Below are positions 7,856 to 15,355 of a stretch of 17,595 nt of DNA, piece after piece; within the stretch, counting starts at the first letter, position 1; the number at the start of each line of letters is the position of its first letter. Source of the stretch: an uncultured Blautia sp. (GTDB lineage: Bacteria > Bacillota > Clostridia > Lachnospirales > Lachnospiraceae). A model generated the notes under the pieces. It made no database searches. It was not told where the DNA came from and saw nothing but the letters and a program-made list of their open reading frames with translations. The stretch spans positions 1 to 17,595 of the forward strand of contig CAMOXX010000028.1 in NCBI GenBank assembly GCA_946629475.1, written 5' to 3'. The position numbers and the translations under genes were made by a program.

Positions 7856-8874
7856 AATACCACTCCTTTTTCGCCGGCTTCGATCCGGCCGACCCGGAAG
7901 CACTCTTCGCCGGATGTGCGCACCGCTTCCATCGTCTTCTCCGCATCGGATTCGGATACGGCAAGAATCATTCCAAGACCCATATTGTAGGTGTTGTACA
8001 TCATCTTCTCCTCGATGTTCCCCGTCCTTGCAAGAAGAGGAAAAATCGGAGGAATGGGATAACTGTCCTTCTCAATAACGGCCTGTGTGCCTTCCCGAAG
8101 CATGCGCGGCACATTCTCGTAAAAACCGCCGCCCGTGATATGGCTGCAGGCGTGCACCCTGACCCCGGCTTCCCGGATACATTTCAGGGCTTTCACGTAA
8201 ATCCTGGTCGGTGCCAGCAGGGCTTCTCCCAGTGTGGTGCCAAGCTCGTCATAGTATCTTCCGAGAGACTCCCGGTCCATGGGGAACACTTTCCGCACCA
8301 GCGAAAAGCCGTTGCTGTGCACTCCGCTCGACTGAATCCCGATCAGCACATCCCCGGGTGTCAGTTCCTCTCCGGTAATCATGTCTTTTTTGTCGACAAT
8401 CCCGACCGCAAAGCCTGCCAGGTCATACTCATCTTCCGGATAAAAGCCGGGCATCTCGGCGGTCTCCCCGCCGATCAGTGCTGCGCCTGACTGGCGGCAG
8501 CCTTCCGCAACGCCCGAAACGATCGACGCGATTTTTTCAGGATAGTTTTTTCCACACGCAATATAGTCAAGGAAAAACAAAGGTTCCCCGCCTGCGCACG
8601 CAATATCATTGACACACATCGCAACACAGTCGATCCCCACCGTATCATGGCGGTCCATAAGGAAAGCAAGCTTCAGCTTGGTGCCGACTCCGTCGGTTCC
8701 CGAGACAAGTGTCGGTTCCTCCATATCCTTAAAGGCATTCATGGAAAATGCCCCGGAAAAGCCTCCGATCCCGCCCAGCACCTCAGGCCTCATCGTCTTC
8801 GCAATGTGTTCCTTCATCAGCTCCACAGAACGGTATCCGGCTTCGATATCCACACCTGCGTTTTTATAATCCAT
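7849..8874 (-). CDS. purM: Phosphoribosylformylglycinamidine cyclo-ligase (AIR synthetase)
   Basis: ATP-dependent ring closure of FGAM to AIR, the fifth step of purine synthesis. It has 341 residues, normal for the family. It opens with MDYKNAGVDIEAGYRSVELM. The conserved SGTDGVGTKLK lies at 58-68, VAMCVNDI at 84-91, and GGETAEMPGFY lies around 133-143. Further conserved blocks are SSGVHSNGFSLVRK and HITGGGFYENVPR. AGGAGG lies 5 bases before the ATG at 8874. The gap to the purE stop is 20 bases, and the 3' end overlaps purN by 7 bases. Confidence 0.97.
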   Translation of the reverse strand: MDYKNAGVDIEAGYRSVELMKEHIAKTMRPEVLGGIGGFSGAFSMNAFKDMEEPTLVSGTDGVGTKLKLAFLMDRHDTVGIDCVAMCVNDIACAGGEPLFFLDYIACGKNYPEKIASIVSGVAEGCRQSGAALIGGETAEMPGFYPEDEYDLAGFAVGIVDKKDMITGEELTPGDVLIGIQSSGVHSNGFSLVRKVFPMDRESLGRYYDELGTTLGEALLAPTRIYVKALKCIREAGVRVHACSHITGGGFYENVPRMLREGTQAVIEKDSYPIPPIFPLLARTGNIEEKMMYNTYNMGLGMILAVSESDAEKTMEAVRTSGEECFRVGRIEAGEKGVVLC

Positions 8875-8894
8875 AGTATCCTCCTGCTGTTATG

Positions 8895-9392
8895 TCACTT
8901 GTTTCTGATTCTTTCCTGCAGGGCAGCGTCCTTTGCTTCGACCTGCTCCTTCATATCACGGGTGTAATCCGCAAGCCTGCCGCGCAGCTCCTGATCTGAC
9001 ACGGCCAGAATTCTGGCCGCCAGAAGCGCCGCGTTCACGCCTCCTCCGATCGCCACGGTCGCGACAGGAATGCCGGACGGCATCTGAACGATCGAATAGA
9101 GCGAATCCCGCCCTCCAAGGGAAGTCGTGTGCATCGGAATCCCGATGACAGGGAGCGGAAATATTGCCGCGCACATTCCCGGAAGGTGTGCCGCCATGCC
9201 TGCGCCTGCGATCACTACCCGGATTCCTCTTTCCTCCGCGGTCCGCGCGTATTCGAAGAAAATATCCGGTTCCCGGTGTGCTGATATAATTCTCATCTCA
9301 TAGTCAATTCCAAGTATATCGAGAACTGCTGCCGCTTTTTCCATTACCGGAAGGTCGGAGTCGCTGCCCATCACAATGGATACTGTTGCCAT
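8895..9392 (-). CDS. purE: 5-(carboxyamino)imidazole ribonucleotide mutase, class I
   Basis: Rearranges N5-CAIR to CAIR. It has 165 residues. GSDSDLPVM (9-17) binds the ribose phosphate, SAHR lies at 37-40, and GAGMAAHLPGM (63-73) is the class I pattern, as opposed to the class II type that uses CO2 directly. Class I enzymes normally depend on PurK, which is not in this window. An AAGGAA site lies about 10 bases before the ATG. The gene begins 33 bases after the end of the M29 peptidase gene and opens the purE-purM-purN-purD group. No purine riboswitch or PurR-type box can fit in that gap. Confidence 0.96.
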   Translation of the reverse strand: MATVSIVMGSDSDLPVMEKAAAVLDILGIDYEMRIISAHREPDIFFEYARTAEERGIRVVIAGAGMAAHLPGMCAAIFPLPVIGIPMHTTSLGGRDSLYSIVQMPSGIPVATVAIGGGVNAALLAARILAVSDQELRGRLADYTRDMKEQVEAKDAALQERIRNK

Positions 9393-9425
9393 ATCGTCTT
9401 ATTCCTTTCCGTTCATCTCTTTTGG

Positions 9426-11462
9426 TTACTGTTCCAGAGCCTCGTTAAGCGCCTCTGTCCCCGGAAGCACAAAACGCCCGTCCCGGATAATCGCAGTCAT
9501 CTCACCGTCATCGTCAATCACGCTGATGCTGCCGATTTCATCAAACGGGATCGTTATATCCGTGTGGCATCCATAGTATGCCATCGACAGATCCTCCTTG
9601 CGGAGCGCCGAAATCTCATTATCACGGGCGATGATCTCCTTCCCGTCAGGATTGTATACGGGTGTGTCCTCCTCCCAGCTGTAGCAGGTATCACCGACGG
9701 CAAAATGCGGACCGGTCTTTTCGGCAATCAGAATCGGCAGACGGTCCTCTATATGATATTTTCGGGCCGCCGTGTAGGCTGTCGTGTTGGTTCCGATCGC
9801 GAATTCACCCATCGGGATTTTTTTATGATGGTGGAGGATATTCTCTTCGATATACTTCCGATTTTCCTCCTCGGATTCAAAATTATCACAGCTATAGTCT
9901 ATCACCTGTCCGCAGTCGAATACAAGGGTAAGGTTTTTGAACAGAAGGCCTTCCAGATAAACCCCGCTCACATTCAGCACGCCTCCGGTTCCCGCCAGTA
10001 CAGGTGAGGTAAATACTTCTCCGACCGGAATATTGACATCCGCGACGCAGTTTTCGAAATTCGTCTGTTTTTTCGGGTCTTTAAGTTCATGCAGATGGAT
10101 CAGGAGATCTGTCTGGTTTTCTCCTTTTCCCTTTACTTCGACCCACTCGCAGGAATCCAGCGTATCGATCAGGGTCTGCTGGATTTTGCGGTACAGGCAG
10201 TTGTCCAGCGTGTTGATTTTAACAGTTTCACGGAAGATCTCCTCGTAAGGCTCTCCGATCTCGGCAACAGGAAATGAGATAATCGTAAAGCTGCGCTCTT
10301 CTCCCGGAATATAGCGGTTGGTAATCTGCATTGCCTCATTATTATATTCGATCTGAAGCTTCTTCTGCTCCTCCGAAAGGGCGAACGCACTGCTGCACTC
10401 CGCAGGCGAGAACGGTGTCTCGCCGAACGTTTCGATCACCGCCGGGCCTCCCATCACCTTCGCCAGTTTTTTGACCTTCTCATAGGACACCTGCAGGATT
10501 CTTCTCTTCTTCCTGCTCATCTCCTCTGTCAGGAACAGAGCGCTGTCCTCCCTGTGGTCATAATCGAACTGCGGGTTTGCGCAGCCTCCTGTATAGCCGG
10601 ATTTCCGCATTCCCCTCTTATTGACTGCGTGCACCGCCGTCCGGTGAATGACCGGGGCCAGGCCGAGGGCATGAAACTGAAGAACCGCCGCACGGATGAT
10701 CCTCTCAAACCCAAGATGATACTGTATATCCACCGATTTTTTGATTTTCAGGTTTTTGCGCCCGTTCTCAAATCCCATCCGGTACCCTTCGGTATACACA
10801 CGGGCAAGCGCATCCACCTCCTCCTGCGTCATCGATCCCAGCAGAGAAGCGGCCCGGAGCTCGTTCTCTCCGATAAATTCCCCGAACCGGTACAGATACC
10901 GGACATCGGAAAGGTCGGACTCCATGATGATTTTTACTGCAAAATCCTGTGAGGGATCCACAAGGTCCCTGGTTCTTTTCTCTACCATGTCCTGGCAGTA
11001 ATCCTCAACATAGGAGACCAGAATCTCCTTCAGGGACTTCTCACCCGGCAGCTCTTCCCCACAGAACGAACCGTACACAAGAAGGAACAGTTCCAGGGCA
11101 ACCGTCATCTCCTCCATGCTCTTTTCATACGCAAAAGAGATACAGCCCCGCAGCTCTGTGTAAAGGAAGGAAAAAAGCCGTCCATACTCTCCCAGCTGCG
11201 CGGACGCATAGTCCGGATTACCATAGCAGCTGCCATAATTCTCAGGCAGCAGTTCCTCATAGAGCTCTCTGTTCTCGCTCTGATATCCCGGAAGATCCGG
11301 CTCCTCATCCCGCTCCATGATCTCCAGAGTCCTGACAAGGAAAAGCGCGGTTCTCCTGAAATACTCATAAAACGGCTGAGGAATCCGCTGCTCTTCTCTG
11401 ATCTCACGGACTCTCTCCGCCGCAAGGGCATATCTCTCCATCAATAATTCATCCAAATTCAT
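9426..11462 (-). CDS. M29-family (AmpS/AmpT-like) metallo-aminopeptidase with long N-terminal extension
   Basis: 678 residues, against about 410 for AmpS/AmpT. The C-terminal half carries all five expected metal-site residues of family M29 in order: Glu482 (VGEVFTSP), Glu553 (MGEFAIGTN), His586 (GPHFAVGD), then His633 and Asp635 (GCHTDITIP). It should therefore be an active cytosolic, two-metal aminopeptidase. Roughly the first 230 residues are extra: mostly helical, acidic, rich in Tyr and Glu, with no membrane segment or motif I recognise. AGGAGG lies only 3 bases before the ATG at 11462; a start at the in-frame ATG six codons later is possible. It lies between the pyr/small-protein group and purE, all co-directional, with no visible terminator on either side. 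Substrate range is unknown. Confidence 0.85.
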   Translation of the reverse strand: MNLDELLMERYALAAERVREIREEQRIPQPFYEYFRRTALFLVRTLEIMERDEEPDLPGYQSENRELYEELLPENYGSCYGNPDYASAQLGEYGRLFSFLYTELRGCISFAYEKSMEEMTVALELFLLVYGSFCGEELPGEKSLKEILVSYVEDYCQDMVEKRTRDLVDPSQDFAVKIIMESDLSDVRYLYRFGEFIGENELRAASLLGSMTQEEVDALARVYTEGYRMGFENGRKNLKIKKSVDIQYHLGFERIIRAAVLQFHALGLAPVIHRTAVHAVNKRGMRKSGYTGGCANPQFDYDHREDSALFLTEEMSRKKRRILQVSYEKVKKLAKVMGGPAVIETFGETPFSPAECSSAFALSEEQKKLQIEYNNEAMQITNRYIPGEERSFTIISFPVAEIGEPYEEIFRETVKINTLDNCLYRKIQQTLIDTLDSCEWVEVKGKGENQTDLLIHLHELKDPKKQTNFENCVADVNIPVGEVFTSPVLAGTGGVLNVSGVYLEGLLFKNLTLVFDCGQVIDYSCDNFESEEENRKYIEENILHHHKKIPMGEFAIGTNTTAYTAARKYHIEDRLPILIAEKTGPHFAVGDTCYSWEEDTPVYNPDGKEIIARDNEISALRKEDLSMAYYGCHTDITIPFDEIGSISVIDDDGEMTAIIRDGRFVLPGTEALNEALEQ

Positions 11463-11516
11463 TTTCCTCCTGATGCAGTATATAAGGCTTCCACCCGAAA
11501 GCAGTGCTGTGCGGAT

Positions 11517-11831
11517 TTATCTCCCCATCTGGTACAGCCCAAGCCATCCTACCAGCAGAACACCGTTCAGGATGGAGCCGACAATGCAGGTTCTGTGTTT
11601 TTTCCCGGCCTCCGAAAAACCGTAAAGTCCCAGACCGAACCCATAGGTGTTCAGAAGAGCGGCAAACACACTGACTGCGCCGGGAATAACGGCGAGTTTA
11701 CCGGTAAGCCTTCCCGACAGCAGCACCGCAATCATAAACAGTACAATGGAAGCAATACTCAGGATGACGGACAAACGCCCTTTTTTCGCCTCCTGTTTTC
11801 TGGCGAAAGAATATCTGAATCTTCTGGCCAT
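11517..11831 (-). CDS. Small three-helix membrane protein (DUF6142-like)
   Basis: 104 residues. A basic, aromatic N-terminus (MARRFRYSFARKQEAKKGRL) is followed by three hydrophobic segments at about 20-40, 46-70 and 82-101, joined by short loops, with a basic loop GKKHR before the third. It fits an integral membrane protein with a cytoplasmic N-terminus by the positive-inside rule. The pattern resembles what I recall as DUF6142 in Lachnospiraceae; function is unknown. AGGAAA precedes the ATG by 4 bases, and the start lies 9 bases after the stop of the 50-codon gene upstream. The 54 bases following its stop contain no terminator. Confidence 0.8.
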   Translation of the reverse strand: MARRFRYSFARKQEAKKGRLSVILSIASIVLFMIAVLLSGRLTGKLAVIPGAVSVFAALLNTYGFGLGLYGFSEAGKKHRTCIVGSILNGVLLVGWLGLYQMGR

Positions 11832-11840
11832 GATTTTTCC

Positions 11841-11993
11841 TCAGATCAGCATTTTTTCCCTGACGCCCAGAAGCCTGACGCCATTGATAATCATCAGAGT
11901 GCCTGCGGCAATCCCAAAGACTACAGTGAGGATCCCGATAATAAGGCTGCCTGCTCCGGTAATTCCGATTGTATTATACTGTTTTTCGTTCAT
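11841..11993 (-). CDS. 50-residue single-pass membrane protein
   Basis: A short gene filling the space between pyrE and the DUF6142-like gene. ATG at 11993, TGA at 11843-11841. The protein begins MNEKQYNTIGITGAGSLIIG, has one hydrophobic stretch at about 8-36 rich in Gly, Ile and Val, and ends with a basic tail (VRLLGVREKMLI). A strong ribosome site, AAGGAGGAGAGAG, overlaps the pyrE stop codon, and the next gene starts 9 bases after its stop. Good ribosome site, tight packing and coherent composition support it as real. No motif indicates a function. Pairing with the following membrane protein suggests that the two act together, which is inference. Confidence 0.75.
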   Translation of the reverse strand: MNEKQYNTIGITGAGSLIIGILTVVFGIAAGTLMIINGVRLLGVREKMLI

Positions 11994-12007
11994 GCCTCTC
12001 TCCTCCT

Positions 12008-12682
12008 TTACGCTCCGTATTTTTTATAGTAATCGTCTATCCGTCCCTTCAAAGTATCGTCGATTACAACTCTGCCCTTATATTCCCTGTTGTAAAGATG
12101 TGAGACAACCTCCTCCATCGTTACGATCGCTGCTGTTTTCAGTCCGTACTTTTCTTCGATGGCCCGAAGGGCGCTCTTTTCGGTATCTTTTCCTTTTTCC
12201 ATCCTGTCCACGGAGACAATCAGTCCCAGAGGCTGTACATCGCCCTGTGCCTTCAGGATCGGCATGGTCTCTTCAATCGAAGTGCCCGCCGTCGTCACAT
12301 CCTCGATCAGGACGATACGGTCGCCGTCGCTGATCGGGCTGCCCAGCAGAATTCCCTTGTCGCCATGGTCCTTGACTTCCTTGCGGTTGGAGCAGTAGCG
12401 GATGTCCTTTCCATAAAGGCCGCTGATCGCCATTGTCGCTGCAACCGTAAGCGGGATTCCCTTGTACGCCGGCCCGAACAGCACATCAAAATCCAGTCCA
12501 AAGCTGTCATGGATCGCCCTTGCGTAGTATTCGCCCAGACGCTGAAGCTGAGCGCCGGTTCTGTAAAACCCGGTATTTACAAAAAACGGAGTCTGACGCC
12601 CGGATTTTGTAACGAAATCCCCGAATTTCAGAACATTGCAGTCAATCATAAATTCAATAAATTCCTGTTTATATGCTTCCAT
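12008..12682 (-). CDS. pyrE: Orotate phosphoribosyltransferase
   Basis: Joins orotate to PRPP to give OMP, the fifth step of pyrimidine synthesis. It has 224 residues. The PRPP-binding motif IEDVTTAGTS lies at 126-135. The flexible-loop segment NRKEVKDHGDKG (99-110) holds the basic residues that contact pyrophosphate, and VLFGPAYKGIPL (67-78) matches the family. GGAGGAGAG lies 5-6 bases before the ATG. The gap to pyrD is 65 bases, the largest inside the pyr group, and holds a candidate promoter. Confidence 0.96.
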   Translation of the reverse strand: MEAYKQEFIEFMIDCNVLKFGDFVTKSGRQTPFFVNTGFYRTGAQLQRLGEYYARAIHDSFGLDFDVLFGPAYKGIPLTVAATMAISGLYGKDIRYCSNRKEVKDHGDKGILLGSPISDGDRIVLIEDVTTAGTSIEETMPILKAQGDVQPLGLIVSVDRMEKGKDTEKSALRAIEEKYGLKTAAIVTMEEVVSHLYNREYKGRVVIDDTLKGRIDDYYKKYGA

Positions 12683-12699
12683 CCTGTCTCTCCTCCAAA

Positions 12700-12729
12700 A
12701 GTATACTTTACAGACCTTCGAAGCCTCAA
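12700..12729 (-). promoter_or_regulatory. Candidate internal promoter before pyrE
   Basis: On the minus strand TTGAGG (12729-12724), 18 bases, then TATACT (12705-12700), 18 bases before the pyrE ATG. The start site would fall inside or next to the ribosome site, which weakens the case. It may be a chance match. Confidence 0.3.
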
Positions 12730-12747
12730 ATGGCTGCCGTCTTCTTT

Positions 12748-13653
12748 TCAGCAGGCCGCCCCGATAATATCTCTGATATCCTCGATCCCCTGCTCCACCA
12801 TAAACCGCGTGATCCCGCGGGCAATGTCCGATGCGGCGAACGGATTCATAAAATTGGCAGTCCCCACTGCGACCGCGGTGGCCCCCGCCATCATGAATTC
12901 GATGGCATCCTCCGCGCAGGTGATGCCTCCCATGCCGATCACCGGCAGCTTCACTGCGTGCGCGGCCTGGTACACCATGCGGACAGCTACCGGCCGGATG
13001 GCAGGACCCGAAAGACCGCCGGTCCGGTTTGCAAGGGTAAAGGTTCTTCTGTAAATGTCTATTTTCATCCCGGTCAGCGTGTTGATCAGCGAAACCGCGT
13101 CAGCTCCGCCGGCCTCAGCGGCCCGGGCCATCTCCGCGATGTCTGTAACATTCGGGCTCAGTTTCATGATCACCGGCTGGGCCGCATGCTTCTTCACTTC
13201 TTCTGTGATATGCTGAAGGGCTCCCGGATTCTGGCCGAAAGCAATTCCTCCTTCTTTTACGTTCGGGCATGAAACGTTGATCTCAAGCAGATCCACCGGT
13301 TCACCGGAAAGCCGCTCCACTACCTTAACGTAATCCTCCTCCGTTCTTCCGCAGACATTTACAACAATCTTTGTATCGGACTTTCGAAGAAGCGGAAGAT
13401 CTCTCTGCAGGAATACATCAATGCCGGGGTTCTGAAGGCCGATGGCATTCAGCATTCCCCCGTATGTCTCCGCGATTCTCGGAACCGGGTTGCCCGGCCA
13501 CGGTTCGCTGGCCACGCCTTTTGTAACCACAGCTCCGAGCGAATCCAGGGAGTAATACTCACTGAACTCTTCCCCGGAACCAAAGGTACCCGAAGCCGTC
13601 ATAACGGGGTTTTTGAGTTCAACGCCCGCGATGGAAACTTTTGTGCTCGTCAT
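12748..13653 (-). CDS. pyrD: Dihydroorotate dehydrogenase, class 1B catalytic subunit
   Basis: Oxidises dihydroorotate to orotate with FMN and passes the electrons through PyrK to NAD. It has 301 residues. The catalytic Cys129 in NVSCPNVKEGG replaces the Ser of membrane-type class 2 enzymes. FMN and substrate segments include TASGTFGSG (19-27), NAIGLQNPG (69-77) and VIGMGGITCAEDAIEFMMAG near the C-terminus. I start at the ATG at 13653, preceded by GGAGGTGGA and overlapping the pyrK stop as ATGA. The longer frame from 13746 adds 31 residues that lie inside the PyrK Fe-S region and is rejected. The 4-base overlap suits a stoichiometric PyrK-PyrD complex. Confidence 0.97.
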   Translation of the reverse strand: MTSTKVSIAGVELKNPVMTASGTFGSGEEFSEYYSLDSLGAVVTKGVASEPWPGNPVPRIAETYGGMLNAIGLQNPGIDVFLQRDLPLLRKSDTKIVVNVCGRTEEDYVKVVERLSGEPVDLLEINVSCPNVKEGGIAFGQNPGALQHITEEVKKHAAQPVIMKLSPNVTDIAEMARAAEAGGADAVSLINTLTGMKIDIYRRTFTLANRTGGLSGPAIRPVAVRMVYQAAHAVKLPVIGMGGITCAEDAIEFMMAGATAVAVGTANFMNPFAASDIARGITRFMVEQGIEDIRDIIGAAC

Positions 13654-14426
13654 AGCTCCACCTCCGTGCTCAGAAAAACGGGACCATCCTTGCATACCCT
13701 TTTGTTCCTGACATTTGTATGCGCATCCGTCTCCCGGGAGCCGCACACGCAGGACAAGCAGGCACCGATTCCGCAGGCCATTCTCTCCTCAAGGGATATA
13801 TAGCACGGGATACCGTTCGCCTCCGCCCAGGAAGCCAGTGCCCTCAGCATCGGTTTCGGTCCGCACGCATATACCCGGTCCGCTTTTAAGCCATTCTCCC
13901 GGATCGCGTCCAGAACATTGCCCGGGGTCCCGCAGGATCCGTCCTCGGTCGCAATAAATACATCTCCGTTCTGTCCGAACTCTCCTGCAAGGAATGTGTC
14001 ACTGCGGTATCCCAGTACGATGACCTTTTTGCAGTTCAGGTTACGGGCCGTAAAAAGCATCGGCGGGATCCCGATTCCTCCTCCGGCAATCAGTACTGTC
14101 TCATCCCCGGAAATATCCATGTCAAATCCGTTCCCCATCGGTCCGGATATCCTGATCATATCGCCAGAGACATACCCCGAAAACTCCCCGGTTCCGGTAT
14201 TCGGTCCGGTTACCCTGTAAACCAGGCGGAGTGTCCTGCTTTCCGGATCTGCGCCGCAGATACTGATCGGACGCGGAAGAATCCTCTTTCCGTCCTGCGG
14301 ATATACCATAACAAATTGTCCCGGTCTGCATATCCCGGCGATGTCTGCTGTCTGCAGGTTCATATCGAAAATCCCCGGGGAAATTTCCTCCTGGGAAACA
14401 ATTCTGCAATTTTCCAAATATTTCAT
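13650..14426 (-). CDS. pyrK: Dihydroorotate dehydrogenase electron-transfer subunit PyrK
   Basis: FAD and [2Fe-2S] subunit that links PyrD to NAD. It has 258 residues. The FAD-binding RPISI lies at 52-56 after a ferredoxin-reductase-like barrel, and the nucleotide loop GGGIGIPP at 115-122. ACGPKPML (187-194) is the NAD-side motif. The Fe-S cluster ligands are Cys218, Cys223, Cys226 and Cys245 in the family spacing CGIGACLSC...C. It overlaps pyrF by the 4-base ATGA and pyrD likewise, so pyrF-pyrK-pyrD should be translationally coupled. The ribosome site is only GGAGAG, about 10 bases upstream. Confidence 0.97.
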   Translation of the reverse strand: MKYLENCRIVSQEEISPGIFDMNLQTADIAGICRPGQFVMVYPQDGKRILPRPISICGADPESRTLRLVYRVTGPNTGTGEFSGYVSGDMIRISGPMGNGFDMDISGDETVLIAGGGIGIPPMLFTARNLNCKKVIVLGYRSDTFLAGEFGQNGDVFIATEDGSCGTPGNVLDAIRENGLKADRVYACGPKPMLRALASWAEANGIPCYISLEERMACGIGACLSCVCGSRETDAHTNVRNKRVCKDGPVFLSTEVEL

Positions 14427-15355
14427 GAGTTTCTGCTCTCCAGTGCCTGATGAATGTCAAGGATCATCTCCTCCGCAGCCTTCCGTGCCGCAAGAGCGTA
14501 TCCCTCTTCCCCGAAGGATGCGTATTTTTCCTGCTTCCAGGCAGCAATGATCCCGCGGGATGAATTTACAATCGCGCCAAGTCCATCGTCATTGAAAAAG
14601 TGAACCAGATCCTTTCCCTTCCCGCCCTGAGCGCCATAGCCCGGTACAAGAATAAAGGATTTCGGCATAACGCTGCGAAGGATTTTCCCCATTTCCGGAT
14701 AGGTTGCTCCGACCACAGCTCCCACATAGCTGTAGCCGTCCCCCATAAAATCGCTGCCCCATTCGTTCACCTTTTCACCAACCCACTCATAGAGCGGCCG
14801 CCCGTCTGTTAAGCGGTCCTGGAACTCTCCGCTGGACGGGTTTGACGTTTTGACCAGAATAAACAGGCCCTTTTTTTCTTCCTTGCAGACTTTGATAAAG
14901 GGCTTTACCCCGTCACTCCCAAGGTAGGGATTCACTGTTACAAAATCCTCATCAAACGCTGACAGGCGGTTTGAGCCGACCTGTACCTTTCCCAGATGGC
15001 CTGCAGCGTAGGCTTCTGATGTCGAGCCGATGTCACCACGTTTTACATCACCGATCACAACCAGTCCCTTTTCGTGGCAGTAGTCCACCGTGCGCTTGAA
15101 CGCGGCGACTCCCGGCACGCCGAACTGCTCGTACATGGCTGATTGCGGCTTCACAGCGGGCACAATGTCTGAAATCGCGTCAACGATTCCTTTATTATAC
15201 CGGAAAACCGCCTCCGCGGCACCTTCCAGTGTCTCTCCAAACTCAGAATAAGCCTCCCGCAGGATGAAGCCGGGGATATAGGAGAGCATCGGGTCAAGCC
15301 CCACTACAACAGGAGCCCCTGTTTTTTGAATGCCTTCAATCAGTCTGTTTATCAT
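14423..15355 (-). CDS. pyrF: Orotidine-5'-phosphate decarboxylase, subfamily 2
   Basis: Decarboxylates OMP to UMP, the last step of the pathway. It has 310 residues, the larger subfamily 2 type rather than the roughly 240-residue form of Bacillus. VVGLDP lies at 17-22, AVKPQSAMYEQFG at 67-79, and the catalytic DVKRGDIGST at 103-112 (Asp103, Lys105, Asp108). I start at the ATG at 15355, with AAGGAAG 9 bases upstream, giving MINRLIEGIQKTG. The frame from 15394 adds 13 residues from pyrC out of frame and is rejected. The start therefore overlaps the pyrC 3' end by 20 bases. Confidence 0.96.
   Translation of the reverse strand: MINRLIEGIQKTGAPVVVGLDPMLSYIPGFILREAYSEFGETLEGAAEAVFRYNKGIVDAISDIVPAVKPQSAMYEQFGVPGVAAFKRTVDYCHEKGLVVIGDVKRGDIGSTSEAYAAGHLGKVQVGSNRLSAFDEDFVTVNPYLGSDGVKPFIKVCKEEKKGLFILVKTSNPSSGEFQDRLTDGRPLYEWVGEKVNEWGSDFMGDGYSYVGAVVGATYPEMGKILRSVMPKSFILVPGYGAQGGKGKDLVHFFNDDGLGAIVNSSRGIIAAWKQEKYASFGEEGYALAARKAAEEMILDIHQALESRNS

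Noticed and set aside
11463..11516. Possible promoter or terminator before the M29 peptidase (TATACT, GCAGTGCTG dyad)
   Set aside because: No -35 at the right distance, and the small dyad has no T-run, so neither can be supported.
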